A stretch of 64,000 nucleotides of DNA from an uncultured Ruminiclostridium sp. (lineage in GTDB: Bacteria > Bacillota > Clostridia > Oscillospirales > Ruminococcaceae), in contig CANQED010000001.1 of NCBI GenBank assembly GCA_947594425.1, forward strand, positions 1-64,000. Reading direction: 5' to 3'. Below are positions 1 to 8,594 of the stretch, piece after piece. Below the pieces are notes generated by a model that ran no database searches, was not told the origin of the DNA, and saw only the letters and a list, made by a program, of their open reading frames with translations. The translations under genes were made by a program, and so were the position numbers. How positions within the stretch are numbered: position 1 is the first letter of the stretch; each line of letters opens with the position of its first letter.

Positions 1-1944
1 TACTGCGATACCGCGTCCATCATGTCCTACGGCATGGCGTGGGCTGGCAGCGCGCCGGGGCCGGTTTCCCCGCGCTCCTGGCTTGAGGGAATCTACGACT
101 ATGCATCCCAGGTCATGGATACGGAGAAGGTGTTTCTCGGAATGCCCGCCTACGGCTGGAACTGGCAGATATACGACAAGCCCGCAAATATCGGCAAGAC
201 CTATCGCGGCACTTCGCAGACCTACTATGCTGCGCAGAACTGGCTCAAGGGCGTGTATAACTTCACGGACGATGAGCCGCCGCAGCCGTTTATCCCATTC
301 GTGGGATATTGGGATGATAACAATAAAGTGCCGTGGGCGCTCCCTCATGTGTACGACTACATGGAAGGGCGGGATGCCGACAGCTATTCCTATCCGCAGA
401 TGAGCGGGACATATAACGGCAGGCACTATCTGACGGCGTATAGCAAGCAGCAGAAAACCGAATTTGAGAACATCATCGTTGACCATGACGGCGGCAATTA
501 CGCCAGCGCATCCGGCATTGTGTCTATTGAGAACGGCATCGCCACGCTTGGTGACGAAGGCACGGTCACATATCAGTTTACCGTCAGCACAGCGGGAACT
601 TATGATGTGGCGGTGCGGCTATGCTATCCCTTCTGGGACAAGAACGGCATCTATGTGTCGCTGGACGGAGCGACCACGCACTATACGGAAAGCCGCCTGT
701 GGTGGCCGTATTGGAGAAGCACCTTCTGGACTTCGCTTGCAAGCGGCGTGAGCCTTTCGGCGGGAACGCATACGATAAAGATTTCTGTCGATGTGAAAGG
801 CGTCCAGTTTTACGGCTTCCGCGTCTGTTCGTCCTTTTCAGAAGAGCCGTCTGCCGGTGATGCGACCTATACCTTCTCCCCACGGCAGTTCAAGGACGTG
901 GATGGCAACATGGTCGGGCCCGACCGTGGTTTCAGGCTGACTTTGGAAATGCTCCGCAGAAAGCCCGACTCTGCACTCGTGTGGTACGAGGACTTCCGGG
1001 ACTACGGAGTATTGGAAACGAACTACTGGACGGTGCTGTCAGGCTCCTTTGAGGTGTGGCGGTCGGAGGAATACTCAATGGAGCGAGTTTACTCCCAGCT
1101 TGACGGCAGTGGTCAGCTTGCGTGGCGATATGACGGTTTTTCAGATATTCATCTCCGTGCAAGGCTGGCGTTCCCGGTAAATGGCAGCGGACGGGCTGGC
1201 GTTTTCTGTGGGAATCTTTTCTGCTGTCTGAACTACGATAACCAGGCGGTGGAGCTATGGGACGACTCCACGCTTCTCGGCAGCTACAGCCAGGAGATCA
1301 CGAGAACGCCGAACGCGGACCTTCGGACTGATCCGAATATGTACACGGTGGAGATGCGTATCCGTGGGAACAGAGTGCGCGTCTATTCCGGCTCTTCCTA
1401 TACGCTGCGTTTCACGGCAACGGTCAGCGGTTTCTCCGGCGGCTATGCGGGGTACCGCTCCGACAACCGCACGGTCTGCGAACTGATGCGTTTGGGAGAC
1501 GCCTGGACATACGAGCCGTATGAGCGGTTCGATGTGGTCATGCCGGACGGGACGCAGAAATCCTTCGGTCGTATCAGCAGGAGCAACTGCACATGGGACA
1601 GCGAGTTCCAGGTGTTCACGCTGACCGCAGACGTGGAGGAATCATCCACGAGGAGCGAGGACATTTCGATGGATTATGACTTTTTCCATTCGGACGATAT
1701 GCTCTCGCTTTCTTGCGGCAACGACTATCAGGCAACGGTCATACCCGTGGATATCAACATCTGGGTATCGCGGCTGTTCCTCGGAGACGCGGACGGATTC
1801 TCCATCCTCTATTACCAGGACGTGGACTCCCTCGTCTATTGGGCGAACGAGGCCGCTTATCGGTGGAAGCTCCGAGGAATGTGTATGTGGTCCCTTGGGC
1901 AGGAGGATTTGCGGCTATGGGAATGGCTGCCGAAACAGGTCTGA
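1..1944 (+). CDS. Phage tail-associated GH18-type protein (5' end outside window)
   Basis: The reading frame is open from base 1, so the true start lies before the window. The first ~140 residues resemble the C-terminal half of a glycosyl hydrolase family 18 barrel of the spore/phage YaaH type (MSYGMAW, PGPVSPRSWLEGI, LGMPAYGWNW). The DxxDxDxE catalytic motif would lie upstream and is not seen. Residues ~150-285 look like a beta-sandwich carbohydrate-binding module, and ~310-490 like a concanavalin/LamG-type sandwich. The last ~50 residues (YWANEAAYRWKLRGMCMWSLGQED) resemble the closing strand and helix of a GH18 barrel, so the barrel appears interrupted by the binding domains. It is followed by holin and endolysin genes, consistent with a tail fibre or baseplate protein that binds or cleaves cell-wall polysaccharide. 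The substrate is unknown. Confidence 0.72.
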   Translation, partial: YCDTASIMSYGMAWAGSAPGPVSPRSWLEGIYDYASQVMDTEKVFLGMPAYGWNWQIYDKPANIGKTYRGTSQTYYAAQNWLKGVYNFTDDEPPQPFIPFVGYWDDNNKVPWALPHVYDYMEGRDADSYSYPQMSGTYNGRHYLTAYSKQQKTEFENIIVDHDGGNYASASGIVSIENGIATLGDEGTVTYQFTVSTAGTYDVAVRLCYPFWDKNGIYVSLDGATTHYTESRLWWPYWRSTFWTSLASGVSLSAGTHTIKISVDVKGVQFYGFRVCSSFSEEPSAGDATYTFSPRQFKDVDGNMVGPDRGFRLTLEMLRRKPDSALVWYEDFRDYGVLETNYWTVLSGSFEVWRSEEYSMERVYSQLDGSGQLAWRYDGFSDIHLRARLAFPVNGSGRAGVFCGNLFCCLNYDNQAVELWDDSTLLGSYSQEITRTPNADLRTDPNMYTVEMRIRGNRVRVYSGSSYTLRFTATVSGFSGGYAGYRSDNRTVCELMRLGDAWTYEPYERFDVVMPDGTQKSFGRISRSNCTWDSEFQVFTLTADVEESSTRSEDISMDYDFFHSDDMLSLSCGNDYQATVIPVDINIWVSRLFLGDADGFSILYYQDVDSLVYWANEAAYRWKLRGMCMWSLGQEDLRLWEWLPKQV

Positions 1945-1982
1945 CAATATAACACAATACGACACACTATCTTTCGGGAATC

Positions 1983-2011
1983 AGCGATTGCTTACGGGCA
2001 GTCGCTTTTTT
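1983..2011 (+). terminator. Rho-independent terminator after tail gene
   Basis: The stem AGCGA/TCGCT continues with TGC/GCA after one mismatch, has a short loop, and is followed by six T residues. It separates the tail gene from the lysis cassette. Confidence 0.7.
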
Positions 2012-2041
2012 CATACCAAAACGCAAAGGAGGACATATCTC

Positions 2042-2455
2042 ATGAAAGAATTCTGGAACACCATTCAGGTAATCTTCGCGGCAATCGGAGGGTGGCTCGG
2101 TTACTTCCTCGGAGGCTGTGACGGTCTGCTCATCGCTCTTGTGGCGTTCGTGGCAATCGACTACATCACGGGCGTCATGTGCGCCATCGCCGACAAGAAG
2201 CTCTCCAGCGAGGTGGGATTCAAGGGTATCTGCCGCAAGGTACTAATTTTCCTGCTCGTGGGGATCGCCAACATCCTCGATGTGCAGGTCATCGGCACGG
2301 GCAGCGTCCTGCGCACAGCGGTCATTTTCTTTTACATCTCCAACGAGGGCGTGAGCCTTACGGAGAATGCCGCACATCTTGGACTGCCTATCCCGGAAAA
2401 GCTGAAAGCGGTGCTGGAGCAGCTCCATGACAGATCGGGAAAGGAGGACGAGTGA
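2042..2455 (+). CDS. Phage holin (toxin-secretion/phage-lysis holin family)
   Basis: A 137-residue membrane protein with hydrophobic segments at about residues 9-25, 28-48 and 70-100 and a charged C-terminal tail (HDRSGKEDE). The pattern VAFVAIDYITGVMCAI ... KGICRKVLIFLLVGIANILD is typical of the Firmicutes phage holin_4 family, which makes lesions in the inner membrane so the endolysin can reach the wall. The ATG at 2042 is chosen because an AAAGGAGG-type site lies just upstream; the open frame extends further 5' without a ribosome site. The stop lies one base before the endolysin ATG, so the two form a lysis cassette. Confidence 0.88.
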   Translation: MKEFWNTIQVIFAAIGGWLGYFLGGCDGLLIALVAFVAIDYITGVMCAIADKKLSSEVGFKGICRKVLIFLLVGIANILDVQVIGTGSVLRTAVIFFYISNEGVSLTENAAHLGLPIPEKLKAVLEQLHDRSGKEDE

Positions 2456-2456
2456 C

Positions 2457-3953
2457 ATGGCTTATACAAACAGTTCTATGGTGGCATACACCAAACTCAG
2501 CCCGAACCATTCCGGGCAGCGGACGCATTCTATTGACCGCATCACTCCCCACTGCGTGGTCGGTCAGTGTACGGCGGAGGGGCTTGGGGAGTGGTTTGAA
2601 AAAACCTCCACAAAGGCATCCAGCAATTACGGCATCGATAAGGACGGCCGTGTCGGGATGTATGTGGAGGAGAAGAACCGCTCATGGTGTTCCTCGTCCA
2701 ATGCCAACGACCAGCGGGCGATTACCATCGAGTGCGCATCCGATACCACGGAGCCATATGCGTTCCGTGACATTGTATATCAGACGCTTATCAAGCTGTG
2801 CGCGGATATTTGCAAGAGAAACGGCAAGACGAAGCTCCTGTGGCTCGGCGATAAGGATAAGACGCTCGCCTATGAACCGAAGTCCGGCGAGATGATCCTG
2901 ACCGTCCACCGGTGGTTCGCAAACAAAAGCTGTCCCGGCAACTGGATGTATGCCAGGATGGGCGATCTTGCGGAAAAGGTCACGGCGGTTCTCGGCAGTG
3001 GTACCGGGGGTACCGATGGTTTCACTACTACACAGGGAACACAGGCTTCTGCCTTTTCTTCTCTTTCAGAGTCGGATGTCGTAAAGAGTGTGGGAGCATT
3101 GTTTACGGCAGACCAGAAAAAAACGGGCATCCTCGCATCGGTTTCGATGGCGCAGTTCGTCCTCGAATCCGGCTACGGCAAGTCGGAACTGGCGCAGAAC
3201 GCCAATAACGTGTTCGGCATGAAATGCTCACTCTCCGGCAACACCTGGAGCGGTTCGACCTGGGACGGCAAAAGCAAGTACACCAAGCAGACGAAGGAGC
3301 AGCATACGGACGGCAGCTACGAGACAATTACGGCGGACTTCCGCAAGTATCCGTGCGTGGAGGACTCCATCGCCGACCACAGCGCGTATCTCCTCGGAGC
3401 GAAGAACGGCAGTAAACTCCGCTATGACGGTTTGAAAGGTTGCACCGACTATAAGAAAGCCGTGCAGATCATCAAGGACGGCGGCTATGCCACGAGTCTT
3501 ACCTATGTACAGAACCTCTGCTCGATCATCGAGCGGTGGAACCTTACGCAGTTCGATGTAAAAGAGAGCGAGACGGCTATTGCCTGGTACCGCGTCCGTA
3601 AGACCTGGGCTGATTCCAAGACGCAGAAAGGCGCGTACAAGATTTTGGAGAATGCCAAAAAGTGCGCTGATGCCAATCCGGGATATAGTGTGTTTGATGT
3701 AAATGGTGTAAACATCTACACACCGAAAACAACTACTCCCGTCACGCCGGATGTTCCGTTCCTCGTGCGGATCACCATCACCGACCTTAATATCCGCAAA
3801 GGGCCTGGAACGGATTATGACAGGACGCAGTTCATCCCCGTGGGCGTTTACACCATCGTGGAGGTCAAGTCCGGCAAAGGCTCGACCGCAGGATGGGGAC
3901 GATTGAAGAGCGGCGCGGGATGGATCAGTCTCGACTTCGCCACGAGGATTTAA
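2457..3953 (+). CDS. Modular endolysin: amidase, glucosaminidase, SH3
   Basis: A 498-residue phage lysin. Residues ~1-180 are an Amidase_2/PGRP-type N-acetylmuramoyl-L-alanine amidase (RITPHCVVGQC, ASSNYGIDKDG, ITIECASDT, TVHRWFANKSCPG), with the His/Cys residues expected for zinc binding. Residues ~200-380 are a glucosaminidase domain (GILASVSMAQFVLESGYGKS, NNVFGMKCS, YLLGAKNGSKLRYDGL). After a linker, the C-terminal ~70 residues are a bacterial SH3 wall-binding domain (LNIRKGPGTDYDRTQF, GWGRLKSGAGWISLDF). The ATG at 2457 follows AAAGGAGG within the holin's last codons; an in-frame ATG at 2427 lacks such a site. The protein has two different wall-cutting activities and is longer than a minimal single-domain lysin. 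Confidence 0.9.
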   Translation: MAYTNSSMVAYTKLSPNHSGQRTHSIDRITPHCVVGQCTAEGLGEWFEKTSTKASSNYGIDKDGRVGMYVEEKNRSWCSSSNANDQRAITIECASDTTEPYAFRDIVYQTLIKLCADICKRNGKTKLLWLGDKDKTLAYEPKSGEMILTVHRWFANKSCPGNWMYARMGDLAEKVTAVLGSGTGGTDGFTTTQGTQASAFSSLSESDVVKSVGALFTADQKKTGILASVSMAQFVLESGYGKSELAQNANNVFGMKCSLSGNTWSGSTWDGKSKYTKQTKEQHTDGSYETITADFRKYPCVEDSIADHSAYLLGAKNGSKLRYDGLKGCTDYKKAVQIIKDGGYATSLTYVQNLCSIIERWNLTQFDVKESETAIAWYRVRKTWADSKTQKGAYKILENAKKCADANPGYSVFDVNGVNIYTPKTTTPVTPDVPFLVRITITDLNIRKGPGTDYDRTQFIPVGVYTIVEVKSGKGSTAGWGRLKSGAGWISLDFATRI

Positions 3954-3955
3954 TC

Positions 3956-4081
3956 GGAACACGAGAACACATAGGAACAGCAAATTTCTATCTCTCCGTA
4001 TATAATACACATTTTTTATATACCCTATTTTCGTTCACGAAATTTATGTTGTAATAGGATTTTTCGTGTTCCTCGTGTTCC
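3956..4081 (+). repeat. Inverted repeat in noncoding spacer after endolysin
   Basis: GGAACACGAGAACAC at 3956-3970 is matched by its inverse GTGTTCCTCGTGTTCC at 4066-4081 with a one-base bulge, enclosing about 95 AT-rich bases. It could be a structured RNA, the base of a long hairpin, or a recombination-related element. No coding frame with a ribosome site is seen in the 290-bp spacer 3954-4246. Confidence 0.4.
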
Positions 4082-4117
4082 AACCGTTGAAAATAAAGGA
4101 TTATTCGGAACAGGTAT

Positions 4118-4161
4118 GGCCTGTGGGTGTCTCTTCGGAGAGCCTGCAGGCCGCTTTTTTT
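4118..4161 (+). terminator. Terminator of the lysis module
   Basis: GGCCTG (4118-4123) pairs with CAGGCC (4147-4152), with an inner GTCTC-TTCG-GAGA tetraloop stem. It is followed by GC and a run of seven T. Confidence 0.75.
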
Positions 4162-4246
4162 ATGCCGTAACGGTGGGGGTTGAATTTTTCGGTAGTGAGT
4201 GAGGGAGATACCACAAGACGCATCCCTCGGAAGGAGCCGAAGGATT

Positions 4247-4672
4247 ATGACTGACAATCAAAAATCGCAGATCATCAAACTCCGCGCCGCAGGCAACGGC
4301 TACGGCAAGATTGCCCAGACGCTTGGCATATCTCTGAACACAGTAAAGTCTTTCTGCCGCAGGAACGATATCAACGGGAACGCTGCAATCGAGCCTTCCG
4401 TTACACTCACCGGCGAAACAACAGCCTGCGAGAACTGCGGTCGGGAGATTCAACAGATCGCCAAGCAGAAGAAAAAGCGCTTCTGCTGCGACAAGTGCCG
4501 TAACGAGTGGTGGAACAGCCATCTCGACCAAGTGAAGCGTAAGGCGGTCTACGATTTCAGATGCCCGCACTGCGGTAAGGAGTTCCACATTTACGGGGAC
4601 AGGCGCAGGAAGTATTGCAGCCATGAATGCTACATCGCCGACCGTTTCAAAGGTGGTGACGGCGATGAGTAA
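4247..4672 (+). CDS. Sigma-like HTH protein with two CxxC zinc knuckles
   Basis: A 141-residue protein. Residues ~4-37 form a helix-turn-helix of the sigma-region-4/resolvase type (AAGNGYGKIAQTLGISLNTVKSFCRRN). Two zinc-binding segments follow: CENCGREI...RFCCDKCR at ~63-88 and CPHCGKEF...KYCSHEC at ~108-128. Proteins of this layout are common just upstream of large serine recombinases in clostridial prophages and integrative elements. A regulatory or directionality role is an inference. ATG 4247 is preceded by GGAAGGAG; an upstream in-frame start at 4199 has no ribosome site. It overlaps the next gene by eight bases (ATGAGTAA), suggesting translational coupling. Confidence 0.75.
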   Translation: MTDNQKSQIIKLRAAGNGYGKIAQTLGISLNTVKSFCRRNDINGNAAIEPSVTLTGETTACENCGREIQQIAKQKKKRFCCDKCRNEWWNSHLDQVKRKAVYDFRCPHCGKEFHIYGDRRRKYCSHECYIADRFKGGDGDE

Positions 4673-4850
4673 AGAAGACTTCCGCAACGAAAAGCTCTAT
4701 CAGACCACCATGCACCTTGCCAGGAAGATGCTCGAAGAAGGCATTATTTCCGATGAGGAGTATCGTCAGATTGATACAATTTTCCTTGAGAAATATAAGC
4801 CTGTTTTCGGCACATTATTTTCGGATATATCGTTGACTTCCGGGGCGTAA
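4665..4850 (+). CDS. Small SHOCT-like protein of the recombinase module
   Basis: A 61-residue acidic helical protein. The segment LARKMLEEGIISDEEYRQIDTIFLEKYKP matches the short C-terminal SHOCT-type helical motif (L...GIIT.EEF...K..LL). The ATG lies inside the last codons of the preceding gene, after GGTGG. Small SHOCT-like proteins often sit between the HTH/zinc protein and the serine recombinases in this kind of element. No function is established for them; a role in recombinase oligomerisation or directionality is only a guess. Confidence 0.6.
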   Translation: MSKEDFRNEKLYQTTMHLARKMLEEGIISDEEYRQIDTIFLEKYKPVFGTLFSDISLTSGA

Positions 4851-4884
4851 AGAGTGATGTATAGTGTCGGAAAGGAGTGATTTC

Positions 4885-6660
4885 ATGGCAAAAATCACAA
4901 GGGTCGAACAGGCAGTGCCGACCATAAAAACGAAGAAGAAAGTCGCTGCCTATGCCCGCATCTCGATGGAATCGGAACGCATGAACCATTCCCTCTCCGC
5001 ACAGATCAGCTACTACAGTTCCCTGATACAAAAGAATCCTGACTGGCAGTACGCAGGCGTGTTCGCGGACGATGGGATCAGCGGCACTGGCATAGCCAAG
5101 CGCGATGAATTCAAGCGTATGATTGAAGCCGCCGACAACGGCGAGATCGACATCATCCTTACGAAATCAATCCAACGGTTCGCCAGGAACACGGTGGACC
5201 TGCTGGAGACGGTGCGGCACTTGAAGGATATCGGCGTGGAGGTGCGGTTCGAGAAAGAACACATCAATTCCATGAGCGGTGACGGCGAGTTGATGCTGAC
5301 CATCCTCGCATCCTTCGCACAGGAAGAAAGCCGGAGCCTTTCAGAGAACTGCAAATGGGGTATCAGAAAGCGGTTCGAGAAAGGGATACCGAACGGACAC
5401 TTCCGGGTATACGGCTATCGCTGGGAAGGCGATGAACTGGTCATCGTGCCGGAGGAAGCGGAAGTCGTGAGACGCATTTTTCAGAACTTCCTGGACGGAA
5501 AATCAAGGCTGGAAACGGAGCGGGAGTTCGCCACCGAGGGCATCACAACAAGAGAAGGATGCCGTTGGGTGGATTCCAATATCAAGGTGGTTCTCACAAA
5601 CGTGACCTACACGGGAAACCTTCTCCTGCAGAAAGAGTTCATTTCCGATCCCATTTCAAAGCAGCGGAAAAAGAACAAGGGACAGCTACCGCAGTACTAT
5701 GTGGAGGACACACATCCCACCATCATCGACAAAGCGACCTTCGATTATGTGCAGGAGGAGATCGCACGGCGCAAGGAACTGGGACCGAGGGCGAACAAAA
5801 GCCTGAACCTTACCTGCTTTTCGGGAATGCTGAAATGCCCGCACTGCGGTCAAAGCTATATGCACAACAAGCGTACTGACCGGGGCTTCATGGAGTTTTG
5901 GGTCTGCGGTTCGAGGAAGAAAAAAGGCGGTCGGTGTCCCGTCGGCGGCAGCATAAACCACGAGAACCTCAAGAAAGCCTGCGCCGCCGTCCTCGGCCTG
6001 GATGAGTTCGATGAGGATGCATTCCATGATAGAGTGGATTTCATCAACGTGCCGGAACGCGGGATGCTTGAGTTCCATCTGAAGAACGGCGAGGTCATTA
6101 CTAAGGACTGCCCGAACACAGGACACAAGGACTGCTGGACTGCGGAGTACAGAGCGAAAACATCAGAGAAACGCAGGAAAAGACCGAACTGCAAAGGCTC
6201 CTCCGTCATGACGGGCAAGATAAAGTGCGTGGGGTGCGGGTGCAATTTCCGCAGAGCCACGCAGCCGTCTTCTACATCGGAAAGCGGCAAAGCCTACTAC
6301 TGGCGGTGCGCTGAGCGGGACGGATGCGAAACGGTCGGTCTGCGAGAGGATGTGTTGAAACCATTCATAGCGGAGACGCTCGGCATTGCTGAATATGACG
6401 ATGGTGAGTTTGAAAAGCGGATAGACCACATTGATGTGCTTTCCGCTACGGAGATGGTTTTCCATTTCAAGGACGGCAGGACGGTCAGCCACACATGGGA
6501 GCAGCCGAAACGGGTCGGCAGACCTTGGACGGATGAGCAGAGAGCCAAGTTTAAGGAATCCATCAAGGGTAGGTATACGCCGGAGGTACGGCAGCAGATG
6601 AGCGAACACATGAAACAATTACGGAAGGAGCGTGGTAAAGCATGGCGCAAAGAAAAGTAA
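4885..6660 (+). CDS. Large serine recombinase A
   Basis: About 591 residues. The N-terminal resolvase domain has the catalytic serine in AAYARIS (Ser27), then DDGISGTG and the long E-helix region (FAQEESRSLSENCKWGIRKR). The Recombinase domain follows (PNGHFRVYGYRW...VPEEAEVVRRIFQNFLDG), then a zinc ribbon (CPHCGQSYMHNK...CGSRKKKGGRCP). Unusually, a second zinc ribbon (CVGCGCNFRR...CAERDGCETVG) and a second copy of the flanking module (F..R.D.I.V...E..FH.K.G) follow, so the C-terminal DNA-binding part is duplicated. ATG 4885 follows AAAGGAGTGA; an in-frame GTG at 4864 lies upstream of that site. It overlaps the next recombinase by 19 bases. Role: integration or excision of the element by paired double-strand cuts. 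Confidence 0.9.
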   Translation: MAKITRVEQAVPTIKTKKKVAAYARISMESERMNHSLSAQISYYSSLIQKNPDWQYAGVFADDGISGTGIAKRDEFKRMIEAADNGEIDIILTKSIQRFARNTVDLLETVRHLKDIGVEVRFEKEHINSMSGDGELMLTILASFAQEESRSLSENCKWGIRKRFEKGIPNGHFRVYGYRWEGDELVIVPEEAEVVRRIFQNFLDGKSRLETEREFATEGITTREGCRWVDSNIKVVLTNVTYTGNLLLQKEFISDPISKQRKKNKGQLPQYYVEDTHPTIIDKATFDYVQEEIARRKELGPRANKSLNLTCFSGMLKCPHCGQSYMHNKRTDRGFMEFWVCGSRKKKGGRCPVGGSINHENLKKACAAVLGLDEFDEDAFHDRVDFINVPERGMLEFHLKNGEVITKDCPNTGHKDCWTAEYRAKTSEKRRKRPNCKGSSVMTGKIKCVGCGCNFRRATQPSSTSESGKAYYWRCAERDGCETVGLREDVLKPFIAETLGIAEYDDGEFEKRIDHIDVLSATEMVFHFKDGRTVSHTWEQPKRVGRPWTDEQRAKFKESIKGRYTPEVRQQMSEHMKQLRKERGKAWRKEK

Positions 6661-8222
6661 CGGCAATTCCAGCTACCATCAGCCGGTACACGGCCACGCC
6701 GATCAACAGTACGAAGAAGCGCCGCGTTGCCGGATATGCCCGCGTTTCGACCGACCACGAAGACCAGACCACGAGCTACGAGGCACAGGTCGATTACTAC
6801 ACCAACTACATTAAGAGCCGGGACGATTGGGAGTTCGTTGCCATATACACGGACGAAGGAATCTCGGCAACGAACACCAAAAAGCGCGAGGGCTTCAAAA
6901 CAATGATTGCCGATGCCCTTGCAGGGAAAATCGATCTCATTGTTACCAAGAGCGTGAGCCGTTTCGCAAGGAATACGGTAGACAGCCTTACCACGGTGCG
7001 GAAGCTGAAGGATGAGGGCATTGAGATTTATTTCGAGAAAGAAAACATATGGACGCTGGATTCCAAGGGCGAACTGCTCATCACCATTATGTCGAGCCTT
7101 GCGCAGGAAGAAAGCCGCTCCATTTCCGAAAACGTCACCTGGGGGCAGCGCAAGCGCATGGCAGACGGAAAGGTCAGCTTTGCCTACAGTCGCTTTCTTG
7201 GGCTGGAGAAGGATAAAGAAACCGGCAAGATTGTGGTCAATCCCGAGCAGGCAGAAACCGTGCGTCTGATCTTCCACCTGTTCCTTGAGGGCATGACGCC
7301 GCACTCCATCGCCACGGAACTTACGAGCCGGGGCATCAAGACACCTGCAGGCAAGGACGTGTGGAACCAACAGACGGTGCGCCGGATGCTCTCGAACGAG
7401 AAATACAAGGGCGATGCCCTTTTGCAGAAGGAGTTCACGGTGGACTTCCTTCAGAAAAAGATGAAGAAGAACGAGGGTGAAGTTCCGCAATACTATGTGG
7501 AGGGCAACCACGAGGCAATCATCAGCCCGGCGGTGTTCGACTTGGTGCAAGCGGAGCTTGCCAAGCGCACGAAGGGCGGTTCACGATACAGCGGCGTGAG
7601 CATTTTCTCAAACAAGATCAAATGTGCCGACTGCGGCGGATGGTTCGGCTCGAAGGTCTGGCATTCCACAGACCGCTACCGCAAGGTCATCTACCGCTGC
7701 AACCGCAAGTACAACGGTGAGAAGTGCCAGACTCCCCATGTTACGGAGGACGAGGTTAAGGAGGCGTTTGTGTCGGCATACAACCAACTCGTGACGGAGA
7801 AAAAAGAGATCATTGCCAATGCAGAGATCATCCGCAAAACACTCTGTGTCACCGATTCCCTGCAGGAAGAAAAGGGCAGGCTGGAGGAAGAGATGGTGGT
7901 GCTGGTGGAAATGGCGCAGAACATCGTGGCGGAGAATGCCCGTGTCGCACAGGATCAGGATGAGTACCAGAAACGCTACGATGGACTTGTCCAGCGGTAC
8001 GATACGGCGAAGGCTCGGTACGATAAGGTGGTAGCCGCCATCTCCGCCAAAGAAACGCAGAGCGAACGGTTGTCAAACTTCATCAAGGTGCTGAAAGCCC
8101 AAGACGGCACCATCAGCGAGTTTGACGGCAGCCTTTGGAGCAGCATGGTCGAGTTCGTCACGGTGGGCAGGGGCAAGGAGATCACGGTCACCTTCCGGGA
8201 CGGTACGGAGATACAGGCATAA
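6642..8222 (+). CDS. Large serine recombinase B
   Basis: A 526-residue large serine recombinase. The catalytic serine is in AGYARVS (Ser36), followed by TDEGISATN, the E-helix region (LAQEESRSISENVTWGQRKR), a Recombinase domain (VVNPEQAETVRLIFHLFLEG...SNEKYKGDALLQKEF), one zinc ribbon (CADCGGWFGSK...CNRKYNGEKCQTPH) and a coiled-coil region (~370-470) rich in Glu/Arg, as usual in this family. ATG 6642 follows AAGGAG inside the end of recombinase A, so the pair is translationally coupled. Tandem recombinases may act together or one may be the true integrase; the sequence does not tell which. A terminator follows. Confidence 0.92.
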   Translation: MAQRKVTAIPATISRYTATPINSTKKRRVAGYARVSTDHEDQTTSYEAQVDYYTNYIKSRDDWEFVAIYTDEGISATNTKKREGFKTMIADALAGKIDLIVTKSVSRFARNTVDSLTTVRKLKDEGIEIYFEKENIWTLDSKGELLITIMSSLAQEESRSISENVTWGQRKRMADGKVSFAYSRFLGLEKDKETGKIVVNPEQAETVRLIFHLFLEGMTPHSIATELTSRGIKTPAGKDVWNQQTVRRMLSNEKYKGDALLQKEFTVDFLQKKMKKNEGEVPQYYVEGNHEAIISPAVFDLVQAELAKRTKGGSRYSGVSIFSNKIKCADCGGWFGSKVWHSTDRYRKVIYRCNRKYNGEKCQTPHVTEDEVKEAFVSAYNQLVTEKKEIIANAEIIRKTLCVTDSLQEEKGRLEEEMVVLVEMAQNIVAENARVAQDQDEYQKRYDGLVQRYDTAKARYDKVVAAISAKETQSERLSNFIKVLKAQDGTISEFDGSLWSSMVEFVTVGRGKEITVTFRDGTEIQA

Positions 8223-8242
8223 CAGATACACAGGCAGGAACG

Positions 8243-8271
8243 GCACTCGGCTACGGTCGAGTGTCTTTTTT
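8243..8271 (+). terminator. Terminator after the recombinase pair
   Basis: CACTCG (8244-8249) pairs with CGAGTG (8258-8263) across an 8-base loop and is followed by C and six or more T residues. Confidence 0.8.
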
Positions 8272-8287
8272 CGTTATGGGGTAGAAA
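8271..8287 (+). repeat. Candidate attachment half-site, copy 1
   Basis: TCGTTATGGGGTAGAAA recurs with one mismatch (16/17) at 12616-12632 in the same orientation, 4.3 kb away at the hsdM junction. Weaker similarity continues about 11 bases further on (ATGTGGTAT here, ATGTTGTAT there). The position right after the recombinase terminator is where an attachment site would be expected. Confidence 0.5.
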
Positions 8288-8301
8288 TGTTCATAAATAT
8301 G

Positions 8302-8310
8302 TGGTATAAT
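8302..8310 (+). promoter_or_regulatory. Extended -10 promoter for the cargo genes
   Basis: TGG followed directly by TATAAT is a perfect extended -10 element about 65 bases before the XRE gene. No good -35 hexamer is visible at 17 bases, which extended -10 promoters tolerate. Confidence 0.5.
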
Positions 8311-8374
8311 AAATAACACTTTGAGTGCAATAAACCAACAAAATTATCGTTAGAAACAACAGAGGGATTGAAAT

Positions 8375-8590
8375 ATGGTCAAGAACAATTTTGAAGTCGA
8401 TGTCAAAGTAAAGTGCATCGAAGCTGATATGACACAGGCGAAACTCGGAGAGGAAGTCGGTACAACGGGTCAGTATGTGAATCGGCTCATCAAGAAAGGC
8501 GATTCCATCGTGAATAAAACCTTTGTTCAGATGCTCGAAGTTCTGGGCTATGATATTCAGCTTACCTATGTAAAGCGCGAGGAGGAGTAA
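8375..8590 (+). CDS. Small XRE-family regulator
   Basis: A 71-residue Cro/CI-type helix-turn-helix protein: KCIEADMTQAKLGEEVGTTGQYVNRLIKKGDSIVNKTFVQMLEVLGYDI. The HTH occupies residues ~14-45. ATG 8375 follows AGAGGGATTG. The stop is four bases before the next gene (DUF4268), so the pair is co-transcribed and this protein probably regulates or accompanies it. It is the first gene of the cargo block beyond the recombinases. Confidence 0.8.
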   Translation: MVKNNFEVDVKVKCIEADMTQAKLGEEVGTTGQYVNRLIKKGDSIVNKTFVQMLEVLGYDIQLTYVKREEE

Positions 8591-8594
8591 GACA

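Noticed and set aside
1676-2041. 122-codon upstream extension of the holin frame
   Set aside because: It is read out of frame through the tail gene and across a terminator; the ATG at 2042 has a strong ribosome site.
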